A DNA stretch of 32,029 bases from JAQAZP01 sp032127265 (GTDB lineage Bacteria; Acidobacteriota; JAQAZP01), in contig JAQAZP010000072.1 of the NCBI GenBank assembly GCA_032127265.1, positions 1 to 32,029 of the forward strand, in the 5' to 3' direction. Made by a program: the position numbers and the translations under genes. Under the pieces are notes generated by a model. That model ran no database searches, had not been told where the DNA came from, and saw only the letters and a program-made list of their open reading frames with translations. Below, piece by piece: positions 19,072 through 26,968 of the stretch; within the stretch, counting starts at the first letter, position 1; every line of letters begins with the position of its first letter.

Positions 19072-20265
19072 ATGAATCTGGAACAGGAAAAACTGACCCA
19101 GGCCGCCGAGATTCTGCGGCAGCTGGACATCGATCTCTGGCTCACCTTTGTCCGTGAAACCGAGGTGACCCGTGACCCCTCGCTGGACATGATTCTTGGC
19201 ACCGGTTGCACCTGGCAGTCGGCCTTCATGGTCACCGCCGGCGGCGAGACCATCGCCCTGGTGGGCAGTCTGGACAAGGCGAACATCGAGACCACCGGGC
19301 TGTGGAAGGAACTCACCGGGTACGTCAAGGGGATCGACGAGGAACTGCTGGCGGTGCTGAATCGTCTCGACCCGCAAAGAATCGCCATCAATTACTCCAC
19401 CGACACGCCGGTGGCCGACGGCCTGACCCACGGCATGTATATCAAGCTCCTCGAGTATCTCGAAGGGACTCCGTACGCCGAGCGCCTTGTTTCGGCCGAA
19501 CAGGTAATTGCCGCCCTGCGGGGCCGCAAGTCGTCAAGCGAATTGAGCCTGATCGAGGAGGCCATCGCCGAGACCGTCACCATTTTCAACAAGCTGAGCG
19601 GCTTCCTGCGCCCCGGGGTGACCGAAAAAGAGGCCGCGGCATTCGTCATCGCCGAACGGGAAAAAACAGGGCTGCCGCCGGCCTGGGACGAGGAGCACTG
19701 CCCGGCCATCTTCACCGGGCCCGACTCGGCCGGGGCCCACGCCGGACCCACCGATCGCACGGCCAAACCGGGTCACGTGCTGAACATCGATTTCGGGGTG
19801 CGGAAGAACGGCTATTGCTCCGACCTCCAGCGCACCTGGTATTTTCTCCGGGAAGGGGAGAGTGGGGCCCCGGAGGAGGTGCTCCGCGGTTTCCAGACCA
19901 TCCTCGACTCGGTGACCCTTGCCGCGGAATTCCTCAAGCCCGGGGTCATGGGCTGGGAGGTGGACGACAAGGCCCGCAGCCACATCACCGGCGCCGGATA
20001 CGAAGAATACCCCCACGCGCTGGGTCACCAGGTGGGCCGGGTGGCCCATGACGGCGGCGGCCTGCTCTGCCCCAGGTGGGAGCGCTACGGCCGGTTGCCG
20101 TATCTCAAGGTGGAGGAGGGACAGGTCTACACCCTCGAACCGCGGCTGCCCATCCCCGGCCACGGTGTGGCCACCATCGAGGAGATCGTGGTGGTCACCG
20201 CCGCTGGCTGCCGCTGGCTCTCACCGCGCCAGACGGAGATCTGGCTGGTGCCGTTCAAACAGTAG
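19072..20265 (+). CDS. M24 family metallopeptidase (Xaa-Pro peptidase-like)
   Basis: A 397-residue cytoplasmic enzyme with an N-terminal creatinase-like domain (about 1-150) and a C-terminal pita-bread domain. AAGGAG lies 7 nt before the ATG at 19072. The five usual metal ligands can be placed at Asp240 (NIDFG), Asp251 (CSDLQRTW), His319 (HALGHQVG), Glu356 (TLEPRLP) and Glu370 (ATIEEIV). His223 (AHAGP) matches a further conserved histidine. M24B members cleave the bond before proline (PepP) or Xaa-Pro dipeptides (PepQ). The sequence alone does not separate these from creatinase-like members. No signal peptide is present. It fits the peptide-use theme of the pepT and transporter genes further on. 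Confidence 0.87.
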   Translation: MNLEQEKLTQAAEILRQLDIDLWLTFVRETEVTRDPSLDMILGTGCTWQSAFMVTAGGETIALVGSLDKANIETTGLWKELTGYVKGIDEELLAVLNRLDPQRIAINYSTDTPVADGLTHGMYIKLLEYLEGTPYAERLVSAEQVIAALRGRKSSSELSLIEEAIAETVTIFNKLSGFLRPGVTEKEAAAFVIAEREKTGLPPAWDEEHCPAIFTGPDSAGAHAGPTDRTAKPGHVLNIDFGVRKNGYCSDLQRTWYFLREGESGAPEEVLRGFQTILDSVTLAAEFLKPGVMGWEVDDKARSHITGAGYEEYPHALGHQVGRVAHDGGGLLCPRWERYGRLPYLKVEEGQVYTLEPRLPIPGHGVATIEEIVVVTAAGCRWLSPRQTEIWLVPFKQ

Positions 20266-20397
20266 GTGGCGGTCAGCTGTTTCCGATCGACAATATCCCG
20301 GATATCCCGCAGCCTGTCGGCAAGGAAGGATGGGTTGGTCAAGTCAAGCCTTGCCGTGTAAGACAGTTTCGATGGGTAACCTAGTGTGGTGTCGACA

Positions 20398-20575
20398 ATG
20401 CACACATTCATAGCATTGCTGCGCGGCATAAACGTTGGCAAGGCCAGGCGCGTTCCGATGGCGGAACTGCGCGATTTGCTGAAGCAAGGCGGGTAAGGCT
20501 CTTCTCGGCAAGGCCGGCACGTTGGCCACAACAAGAAACTGGGCAGCCGTCATCAAACGGCAGGCGCTGGCTGGT
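20398..20575 (+). pseudogene. DUF1697 gene remnant with internal deletion
   Basis: From the ATG at 20398 the frame reads MHTFIALLRGINVGKARR, then VPMAELRDLL, an excellent match to the N-terminus of DUF1697 proteins, but it stops at 20494-20496. Shifted by one frame, 20510-20575 encodes GTLATTRNWAAVIKRQALAG, which matches the family's C-terminal motif (ATTRNW). Some 110 middle codons are missing, so head and tail have been joined by a deletion. DUF1697 proteins are about 180 residues and of unknown function. It is very unlikely to be functional. Confidence 0.7.
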
Positions 20576-20658
20576 GAGCCGACGCCTGACTCATCATGCA
20601 GTAGACGTCACCGCTATCGCGGCGCCCGCAGGAAAGAAGGCGCAGAGGAGGAAATCCG

Positions 20659-20810
20659 GTGAAAAAAATGGCCCGAAAGAGATGATGGCGGCCCTGATCG
20701 AGTCCATGCAAGAGCGTACTGGACGCGATCTGCCGGAGTGGTTGACCATCGTTGCTTCCAGCGGCATTGATCCGCGGAACCAGATTTTCGTTTTCGTACC
20801 ATGGTCAGCC
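20659..20810 (+). pseudogene. DUF4287 gene remnant, frameshifted and truncated
   Basis: A good ribosome site (GAGGAGG, 20645-20651) precedes a GTG at 20659 that reads VKKMARKR and stops at 20683-20685. In the other frame, from ATG 20682, the sequence continues MMAALIESMQERTGRDL then PEWLTIVASSGIDPRNQ. I recognise this as the start of a DUF4287 domain, a small uncharacterised family. One missing base near 20679 would restore the frame. After about residue 38 the similarity ends abruptly, so the C-terminal part is also deleted. Confidence 0.6.
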
Positions 20811-21055
20811 CCGCCGTCAGGTGCCTTTCGCTCCGCAGTTTCGACCTCGCCTGCGAGGCTCCATTGTTGATGCTGGACGTGAACGCCAAACTCGAAGGGG
20901 CTATTGACAGGTCCTGCGGTCCCTATGATCACGACGTCAACCTGGAGACCTTCAGGGCCTTCTGCGATATGTGGGGGATTGAGGTCTTGGAGGAGAATGC
21001 CGTCAAACTGATACGGTTTTTTGAGGACTTCCACTGTGCGCCTGGGACGCCTTGA
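20801..21055 (+). pseudogene. Unidentified short frame, possibly a third gene fragment
   Basis: An 84-codon frame that becomes protein-like only in its second half (DVNLETFRAFCDMWGIEVLE and LIRFFEDFHCAPGTP). I do not recognise a family. No ribosome site precedes the ATG at 20801. It sits directly after the DUF4287 remnant, so it may be the end of another broken gene. It could equally be chance. Confidence 0.3.
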
Positions 21056-21149
21056 AGTGCCTGAACAGAGTTGCACTGGATACATTCTGCATCGCTTCCG
21101 GAAAACCCGTGTTGTCGAAGGTTTCGAGTGAAACGGGGGAGGGGCTCAC

Positions 21150-21494
21150 ATGGCGTCAGATCTGGAATATGTCGAATTCGTGGTAGATCAAATAGAGAAC
21201 GCCGGTGCAATTACTTTCAGGAAGATGTTTGGGGAGTATGCGATCTATTGCGGGGGCAAAATCGTCGCGCTTGTATGTGATAACCAGTTGTTCATCAAAC
21301 CGACGGAAGCAGGAAGATCATTCATTGGTGATGTTGTCGAGGCGCCACCCTATCCGGGAGCCAAACCGTCATTTCTCATCGAAGAGCGCATGGAAGACAA
21401 GGAGTGGTTCAGTGAGCTGGTGCGGCTGACGGAGCATGAACTGCCGCCGCCGAAGCCGAAAAAAAGAAAAAGCGGAAGTGTCAAAAAGAAATGA
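21150..21494 (+). CDS. TfoX N-terminal domain protein
   Basis: A 114-residue soluble protein. GGGGGAGGGG lies just upstream of the ATG at 21150. The sequence fits the TfoX-N fold: a helix (ASDLEYVEFVVDQIENAGAI), then TFRKMFGEYAIYCGGKIVAL, followed by LFIKPTEAGRSF and the PPYPGAKPSFLIEE loop. Stand-alone TfoX-N proteins are common and their role is unknown. The competence regulator TfoX/Sxy has an extra C-terminal domain that is absent here. The tail is a basic KPKKRKSGSVKKK stretch. It stands beside two broken small-protein genes and looks like the survivor of an acquired cluster. Confidence 0.85.
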   Translation: MASDLEYVEFVVDQIENAGAITFRKMFGEYAIYCGGKIVALVCDNQLFIKPTEAGRSFIGDVVEAPPYPGAKPSFLIEERMEDKEWFSELVRLTEHELPPPKPKKRKSGSVKKK

Positions 21495-21520
21495 ACGGTG
21501 GGGAGCACGAAGAGCATAAG

Positions 21521-22240
21521 TCAGGTCGCGGGGTTCTTTCTTTCCGGCTTTCGCCAGCGTTCGTGGAGGATGCGAAAGAGGAAGGAGAAACCGTGGCGCA
21601 TGGCGAAGCTCTTGGCCCGGCCGCCCTGGCGGGCCCGTTCGTGGGAGCGGATCTGGCCGATGCTCAGCCCGAGGCGCTTGGTGTTGGCCAGCAGTTCGAT
21701 CTCGATGGAGAAATCCTCGGCGGTGTAAGTGAAGCTGTCGAAGACCCGGCGGTGGAAAATCTTGAAACCGTTCAGCGAATCGTTCAGCTGCACACCGAAG
21801 AGGCTGGAGAAGACGGTGGTGAGGAAGAGGTTGCCGTAGCAGCGGGAAAAGGTGTACTCGTCACTGCCGCCGATCAGCCGGTCCGCCACCACCAGGCCGT
21901 AGCCCTTGCGAAATTCCCCCCAGAGTGCCGGGATGTCTTCTGCGCGGTGCGAGTAGTCGGCGTCGAGCATCAGGAAGGTATCGAAACGGGCGGCGGCAAA
22001 GCCGAGACGCAGGGCTGCCCCCTTGCCGCGGGCCGGCCCCTGGTTTAGCAGCAGCGTGCAGTGGAGGCCTTCCACCGCAGCGGCGGTGCCGTCGGTTGAG
22101 CCGTCGTCCACCACGATGATCTCGTGGTCCAGCCCCATCTGCCCCAGCGTATCCAGACAGTCCCGCACCACCAGACCGATGGTCTGTTCCTCGTCCCGCG
22201 CGGGGATGATCACCGAGATCCCACTGTGGTCCATCGTCAT
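21521..22240 (-). CDS. Family 2 glycosyltransferase, dolichyl-phosphate mannose synthase-like
   Basis: A 239-residue cytoplasmic GT-A enzyme without clear membrane helices. I start at the ATG at 22240, four bases after the stop of the upstream gene and with GGAAAG ahead of it; TTG 22255 and ATG 22234 are alternatives. The motifs are SVIIPARDEEQTIG (about 9-22), IIVVDDGSTDGT (41-52) and the DAD metal site Asp93/Asp95 (MLDADYSHRAED). This layout is typical of polyprenyl-phosphate glycosyl synthases, which make the lipid-linked sugar donors used by GT-C enzymes. That would suit the GT-C genes at 10546-15517. Other GT2 roles remain possible. Confidence 0.82.
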   Translation of the reverse strand: MTMDHSGISVIIPARDEEQTIGLVVRDCLDTLGQMGLDHEIIVVDDGSTDGTAAAVEGLHCTLLLNQGPARGKGAALRLGFAAARFDTFLMLDADYSHRAEDIPALWGEFRKGYGLVVADRLIGGSDEYTFSRCYGNLFLTTVFSSLFGVQLNDSLNGFKIFHRRVFDSFTYTAEDFSIEIELLANTKRLGLSIGQIRSHERARQGGRAKSFAMRHGFSFLFRILHERWRKPERKNPAT

Positions 22241-22244
22241 CTGT

Positions 22245-22589
22245 TCACTTTCCAATCACGGGTGTCACTCTCCAGAGCCAATCCTTGTCACGGTCCAGCA
22301 GTTCGGCTGCCTGGTCAGGAGGCGACCAGTGGGTCTCCGTGGTCCGTCCGCTGAGGGCGGGCAGGCCGGTGGAAGCCTCGATGATCTCTACTTCGTAAAA
22401 CTGTGCACCAGCCACGGGTTCCCAGCGGAGGACCAGTGGTGCTCCGGGTTGGGAAAGTTGCAGGGGCTCGGCGTCCACGGTGGGCAGGATTGGCATCCGG
22501 CCGCTTCCGGCGGTGAACCAGAGCACCAGGGCCACGGCCAGCAGTGCCGCCGCGGCCAGAGCCGCTGCCTGGAGATGAATCGGTTTCAT
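22245..22589 (-). CDS. Small membrane-anchored fibronectin-III-like protein
   Basis: A 114-residue protein with one N-terminal hydrophobic helix (about 8-28, AAALAAAALLAVALVLWF). It is followed by a beta domain containing LRWEPVAGAQFYEVEII and WLWRVTPV, the pattern of a fibronectin type III fold. It thus projects outside the inner membrane or is a lipid-free anchored protein. The ATG at 22589 has only a weak ribosome site. It lies four bases before the GT2 start, so the two are probably translated together. Role unknown. Confidence 0.65.
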   Translation of the reverse strand: MKPIHLQAAALAAAALLAVALVLWFTAGSGRMPILPTVDAEPLQLSQPGAPLVLRWEPVAGAQFYEVEIIEASTGLPALSGRTTETHWSPPDQAAELLDRDKDWLWRVTPVIGK

Positions 22590-22615
22590 CGCTGCTCTTG
22601 TGCCGGGGGCTAGAA

Positions 22616-22642
22616 CCGCCGCGGGCTTGGGACCCGCGGCGG
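22616..22642 (-). terminator. GC-rich hairpin after the OPT transporter gene
   Basis: Arms 22616-22625 and 22633-22642 form a perfect 10-bp stem around a 7-nt loop, starting 12 bp past the stop of the transporter gene. On the minus strand it is followed by only a short T-rich stretch, so it may be a weak terminator or an mRNA 3'-end stabiliser. Confidence 0.55.
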
Positions 22643-22654
22643 ATTATCGACCAG

Positions 22655-24682
22655 CTATTCGACTTTGACCCGCTTGGAATACCAGATCATGTAGGCGCAG
22701 AGGCAGAGGAACATGATGAAGCCGAGCAACTCACCGCCCATGGACTCTTCGGCCCAGTGCTCGAGGTGCAGCATGTTCATCAACGACCAGCCTTCACCAT
22801 TGAGTTTCATCCCGAAGAAGTTGATCGCCGCGGCGAACACACCCATGATCGCGCCGCCGGCAATGAAGCCGGAAGCGATCAGCGTGCCTTTCTCCTTCCG
22901 CGCCAGGTTCAGCTTTTCGTCCTTTGAACCGCTGGAAACGATGTGGGCGATGATCCCGCCGGCCAGGATTGGCGCGTTGAGGTGGATCGGCAGATACATG
23001 CCCAGGGCGAAGGCCAGCGGCGGCACGCCGATCATCTCCAGCACGATGGCCATGAAGATGCCGGCCAGGTAGGCCAGCCAGGGGGCCGGCATACCGGTCA
23101 TCAGCGGTTCGATCACCGCGGCCATGGCCGAGGCCTGGGGTGCTTCCAGACCGCCGGGCCCGAAGCCATAGGTCTGGTGCAGCATCAGGATTACCACGCC
23201 CACCGAAGCGGCGGAGACGATGGTGCCGAGGAACTTCCAGCGTTCCTGGGTCCGCGGCGTGGTGCCGAGCCAGTAGCCGATCTTCAGGTCGGTGATGAAG
23301 CCGCCGGCCATGGAGAGGGCGGTGCAGACCACGCCGCCGATGAGCAGCGCGGCGAGGATGCCTCGCTCACCGGTGAGCCCCACCTTGACCAGGATCACCG
23401 AACTGAGGATCAGGGTCATCAGGGTCATGCCGGAAACCGGATTGGTGCCGACGATGGCGATGGCCCGGGCGGCCACGGTGGTGAAGAGGAAGGCGATGAC
23501 GGTGACGATCAGCAGACCGACCACGGCGTGCCAGAGATTGAAATCCACCACCCCGACATAGAAGAAGAGAAAGACACCAAACAGGGTGGCCACCATCATG
23601 GTTACCACCCACTTCATCCGGATGTCGGTCTGGACACGTTCCGTGGAGACCGTGGCGCCGCCGCGGCCGGCGCCGAAGATTTCTGTGCCCGCCAGTTTGA
23701 AGGCGCCGTAAATGATCTTGCGGGACTTGATGATGCCGATGATCCCGGCGGCGGCGATGCCGCCGATGCCCACGTGACGCACATACTCGTAGAAGATGTC
23801 GATGGGGTTCATCTGGCTGATGGTCAGGCCGGTCTGGGTCATGAACGGTTCGGGGACCTGGGCGCCGATCATGTAGACCAGCGGAATCAGCACCCACCAG
23901 GCGAGGAATGAACCGGCGGCGATGATCGCGGCGTATTTCAGGCCGACGATGTAGCCCAGGCCCATCACCGCGGCTCCCACATTGAGCCGGAACTCCAGCT
24001 TCAGCTTGTCATAGACGAAGCCGCCCCAGGCCGTACTCTTGAACACGGCGGTGGAGACCACTTCCTTCCAGGCGCCGATGCCCGAGACGAGGAAGTCGTA
24101 GAGCCCGCCCACCGCGGCGCCGATGACCAGGATCTTGGCCTGGTCCCCACCGGCTTCGCCGGCCACCAGCACTTCGGTGGTGGCGGTGGCTTCGGGGAAG
24201 GGGAACTCGCCGTGCATGTCCTTGACGAAATAGCGGCGAAAGGGGATGAGGAAGAGGATGCCGAGAAAGCCGCCCAGCAGCGAGGCGAGGAAGACCTGCA
24301 TGAAGCTGGCCTCGATGCCGAGGATGTAGAGCCCGGGGATGGTGAAGATGGCGCCGGCCACCACTACTCCGGACGAGGCGCCGATGGACTGGATGATCAC
24401 GTTCTGCGAGAGGCCGTGCTTCTTGTTGATCAGCACCGACATCCCCACCGCCAGGATAGCGATGGGGATCGCCGCCTCGAAGACCTGACCGATCTTGAGC
24501 CCGAGATAGGCCGCGGCCGCCGAGAAGAGCACGGCGTAGAACAGCCCGAAGAGCAGCGAATACGGTGTCAGTTCGGGCAGCGGACTTTCGTTGGGCACCA
24601 CGGGGAGGAATTCCTCCCCTTCTCTGAGCTTGCGGTAGGCATTTTCCGGCAAGGTCAACTTCTGATTTCCGGAGTGATCCAT
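22655..24682 (-). CDS. OPT family oligopeptide transporter
   Basis: A 675-residue inner-membrane protein of the OPT superfamily, which imports oligopeptides or metal-chelates using the proton gradient. GAGGAGG with a 4-nt gap precedes the ATG at 24682, excluding the longer frame. Residues 1-40 form a polar head with ELTPYSLLFGLFYAVLFSAAA. About 14-16 hydrophobic segments follow, including PFPEATATTEVLVAGEAGG and NPVSGMTLMTLILSSVILV, both typical of bacterial OPT proteins. It follows pepT by 61 bp on the same strand and has no promoter that I can see of its own, so a peptidase-transporter transcript is likely. Substrate size is not resolved. Confidence 0.9.
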   Translation of the reverse strand: MDHSGNQKLTLPENAYRKLREGEEFLPVVPNESPLPELTPYSLLFGLFYAVLFSAAAAYLGLKIGQVFEAAIPIAILAVGMSVLINKKHGLSQNVIIQSIGASSGVVVAGAIFTIPGLYILGIEASFMQVFLASLLGGFLGILFLIPFRRYFVKDMHGEFPFPEATATTEVLVAGEAGGDQAKILVIGAAVGGLYDFLVSGIGAWKEVVSTAVFKSTAWGGFVYDKLKLEFRLNVGAAVMGLGYIVGLKYAAIIAAGSFLAWWVLIPLVYMIGAQVPEPFMTQTGLTISQMNPIDIFYEYVRHVGIGGIAAAGIIGIIKSRKIIYGAFKLAGTEIFGAGRGGATVSTERVQTDIRMKWVVTMMVATLFGVFLFFYVGVVDFNLWHAVVGLLIVTVIAFLFTTVAARAIAIVGTNPVSGMTLMTLILSSVILVKVGLTGERGILAALLIGGVVCTALSMAGGFITDLKIGYWLGTTPRTQERWKFLGTIVSAASVGVVILMLHQTYGFGPGGLEAPQASAMAAVIEPLMTGMPAPWLAYLAGIFMAIVLEMIGVPPLAFALGMYLPIHLNAPILAGGIIAHIVSSGSKDEKLNLARKEKGTLIASGFIAGGAIMGVFAAAINFFGMKLNGEGWSLMNMLHLEHWAEESMGGELLGFIMFLCLCAYMIWYSKRVKVE

Positions 24683-24743
24683 GGTTCCTCCTCGGGTTGC
24701 TCCGCCGGACACGGTCCTTTGCGTCCGGCACACGTATCAGGCT

Positions 24744-26003
24744 TCACGCGGTGGTGCTCTTTTCCAACCAGACACCGGCAATCTGGACGATGGTTTCCGC
24801 CGCCGCTTCCATCCACTGCACCGGTATCCACTCCAGCTTGCTGTGGAAGTTCACCCCGCCGGCAAAGACATTGGGGGTGAGCAGTCCCATGTAGCAGAGC
24901 CGGGCGCCGTCGGTGCCGCCGCGGATCAGTTCCTTGTGCGGTTTGAAGCCGGCGCGGCGGATCGCCTCCATGGCGTAGTCCACCGCCCGCGGGTCCTCGT
25001 CCAGTTTCAGACGCATGTTGAGGTACGATTCCTTGATCTCCAGGTCGATCTTCGCCCCGGGCCAGGCCGCGGCCACCTCGTCGCGGATGACGGCCAGTTG
25101 CTTGCCCTTATCCTCCATGCCCTCGACGTCGAAGTCGCGGATCAGCACCTTGAGCACCGCTTGATCGGTGCCCCCCTCGATCCCGTGGGGGTGAAGGTAG
25201 CCTTCCCGTTTTTCCGTGGTCTCGGGTGAGGCGTCGAATGGCAGCCGCGAGACGATGTCGGCGGCCACGCGCAGGGCGTTGACCATCTTGCCCTTGGCGT
25301 AACCGGGGTGGACGTTAATGCCCTGGATCTTGAATGTCGCGCCGCTGGCGTTGAAGGTCTCGTCCTCGATCTCGCCCAGCACGCTGCCGTCCAGGGTGTA
25401 GGCGATATCGGCGGCGAACTTCTCCACGTCGAAGAAGTCCACGCCCCGGCCCACCTCCTCGTCGGGGGTAAACCCGACCTTGATCGGCCCATGGTAGAGG
25501 GTCTTGTCCGAGAGCAAGCGGTCCATGGCGGTCATGATTTCGGCGATGCCGGCCTTGTCGTCAGCGCCCAGCAGGGTGGTGCCGTCGGTGGTGACGATGT
25601 CACAGCCCACGGCGGTCTTCAACTGGGGGTTGTCCGCGGCACGGATCACCTGTTCCGGGTCACCGGGCAACTGGATATCGCCGCCCTGGTAATTCTTGTG
25701 GATCTGCGGCTTGACGTCCTTGCCCGTGACGTCCGGCGAGGTATCCACATGGGCCAGGAAGGCCACCGTGGGGACCGCGGACAGGTCGGGGTGGTCGGGC
25801 GGCAGGTTGGCCGGCAGTGTGGCCGTGACATACCCATACTTGTCCAACTCGATCTCCTCGAGGCCGAGTTCGCCAAGCTCGTCGCGGAGCAGCTTCAAAA
25901 GGTCAAACTGCTTGGCGGTGCTGGGGAAGTCCTCCACACCTTCCGCCGACTGGGTGTCGATTTTCACGTAACGCAGGAAGCGGTCGAGAACCGTCTCTTT
26001 CAT
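24744..26003 (-). CDS. pepT: Peptidase T (tripeptide aminopeptidase)
   Basis: A 419-residue M20B zinc peptidase that removes the N-terminal residue from tripeptides in the cytoplasm. The ATG at 26003 lies 8 nt after AAAGGAT, giving the family-typical start MKETVLDRFLRYVKIDTQS. Metal and catalytic residues are visible: HVDTSPD with His85 and Asp87, GADDKAG with Asp148, and PDEEVGRGVD with Glu182/Glu183. The dimerisation insert (INVHPGYAKGKMVNAL) and the distal PHKELIRGGTDGARL and GVNFHSKLEW motifs are all present. It is first in a likely operon with the OPT transporter, so imported peptides would be hydrolysed inside. Confidence 0.96.
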   Translation of the reverse strand: MKETVLDRFLRYVKIDTQSAEGVEDFPSTAKQFDLLKLLRDELGELGLEEIELDKYGYVTATLPANLPPDHPDLSAVPTVAFLAHVDTSPDVTGKDVKPQIHKNYQGGDIQLPGDPEQVIRAADNPQLKTAVGCDIVTTDGTTLLGADDKAGIAEIMTAMDRLLSDKTLYHGPIKVGFTPDEEVGRGVDFFDVEKFAADIAYTLDGSVLGEIEDETFNASGATFKIQGINVHPGYAKGKMVNALRVAADIVSRLPFDASPETTEKREGYLHPHGIEGGTDQAVLKVLIRDFDVEGMEDKGKQLAVIRDEVAAAWPGAKIDLEIKESYLNMRLKLDEDPRAVDYAMEAIRRAGFKPHKELIRGGTDGARLCYMGLLTPNVFAGGVNFHSKLEWIPVQWMEAAAETIVQIAGVWLEKSTTA

Positions 26004-26119
26004 GAGCGAACATCCTTTCAGAGATGTATCAGGCAGGGCTGATCGGCGTCCGGAGGGCATGGGTGCGATTTTCGCCCACCGCGTTCCACCGGGTGCCCCG
26101 AACCGGGAAAGTGCGCACG

Positions 26120-26149
26120 AATGTACTATGAAAATAAACGGGTTGTCAA
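26120..26149 (-). promoter_or_regulatory. Promoter for pepT and the OPT transporter
   Basis: On the minus strand a perfect TTGACA (26144-26149) is followed after 18 nt by TACATT (26120-26125). Initiation near 26113 leaves a leader of about 110 nt. It begins within 40 bp of the stop of the upstream gene. Confidence 0.5.
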
Positions 26150-26185
26150 TTCTGCCCAAATGTTGCGGCAGGCGGCAGAACCCGG

Positions 26186-26575
26186 CTATTCCTCGTCGTT
26201 GCCGCCGTTTTCGTCCTCGTTTTCGTCCTGGTCGAGGTAGACGTCAGCCAGAATCTCCCGAGCCTCCGCTTCCTTGTACCGTCGGACCTGGAATTCCGCC
26301 GGCCCGGTGATCGGATTGAAACCCGTGCCCACACGGCCAAAGGCAAAAAGGTCCTGGATCCCTTCGCCCTTGACGAAGAAATCGATGCCGGCCCCGTCAA
26401 GGAGCGACTTGGCCAGGGCCACCACCAGCGGGTCGCCTGTGCGCAGAACGGGGACCAGGGCGTCATCCTCGTCCATAATCGGTTCACCCGGCGGTTCGTG
26501 GGTCAGATTGACGTCGCACTCGGGACACCTGGTGATACTTTCAACATATTCACCAGTACATTTCGGGCAGAACAT
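26186..26575 (-). CDS. Zinc-ribbon protein with DUF2007-like domain
   Basis: A 129-residue soluble protein. AGGAGGGGGG lies just ahead of the ATG at 26575. The N-terminus is a C4 zinc ribbon, Cys3/Cys6/Cys17/Cys20 (MFCPKC and RCPECD). Residues about 38-115 (LVPVLRTGDPLVVALAKSLL then AGIDFFVKGEG) match the DUF2007 pattern, a ferredoxin-like domain sometimes called putative prokaryotic signal transducer. The acidic tail is very rich in Asp, Glu and Asn (DQDENEDENGGNDEE). Function unknown. It precedes pepT on the same strand but has a separate leader, so it may be its own unit. Confidence 0.78.
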   Translation of the reverse strand: MFCPKCTGEYVESITRCPECDVNLTHEPPGEPIMDEDDALVPVLRTGDPLVVALAKSLLDGAGIDFFVKGEGIQDLFAFGRVGTGFNPITGPAEFQVRRYKEAEAREILADVYLDQDENEDENGGNDEE

Positions 26576-26648
26576 GATCCCCCCTCCTCCTGATGTTTCC
26601 CTTGTTCATGATCCCGAATACCATACCACAAGCGCAGCCACATCTAAT

Positions 26649-26868
26649 GTCATCGCGAGGAGCAGGCGAAGCCTGCGACGACGCGATCTCTCCGGATACC
26701 GATCCGGTCAAGAGGAGACTGAAGCAAAGCCCGCTCCGCGGGCTCCTCGCAATGACAGCTAAGGGCCAGCGCTGTTCCTGGTTCATACTTCCCGTGGCCC
26801 CCGCGGGTCGGGGCTCGCAATGACACTGTGGGTTGCCCCTGCAACCGTTTGCTCCTCGCGATGACAGG
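26649..26868. repeat. Dispersed GTCAT-GCGAGGAGC-type repeat cluster
   Basis: TGTCATCGCGAGGAGC begins at 26649 and continues into a GCAGGCGAAGCCTGC hairpin and a CGACGCGATCTC tail. Inverted copies of its head follow at 26742-26757 (GCTCCTCGCAATGACA), 26812-26825 (shortened, GGCTCGCAATGACA) and 26851-26866 (GCTCCTCGCGATGACA). I recognise this as the widespread intergenic repeat that starts with GTCATTGCGAGGAGC in many bacterial genomes. Here it occupies the space between a DUF2007 gene and mutA. Such units can fold into long hairpins and may act as REP-like elements. Confidence 0.75.
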
Positions 26869-26968
26869 AGAGGGCGGGTCCCAGCTTGAAGGGAACCCGG
26901 CTTTGTAATACGCTCAGGTCCATTGTTGGCCCGGCCTGGTGGACGGCCCGGGTTGCCAGGGAGAAATC

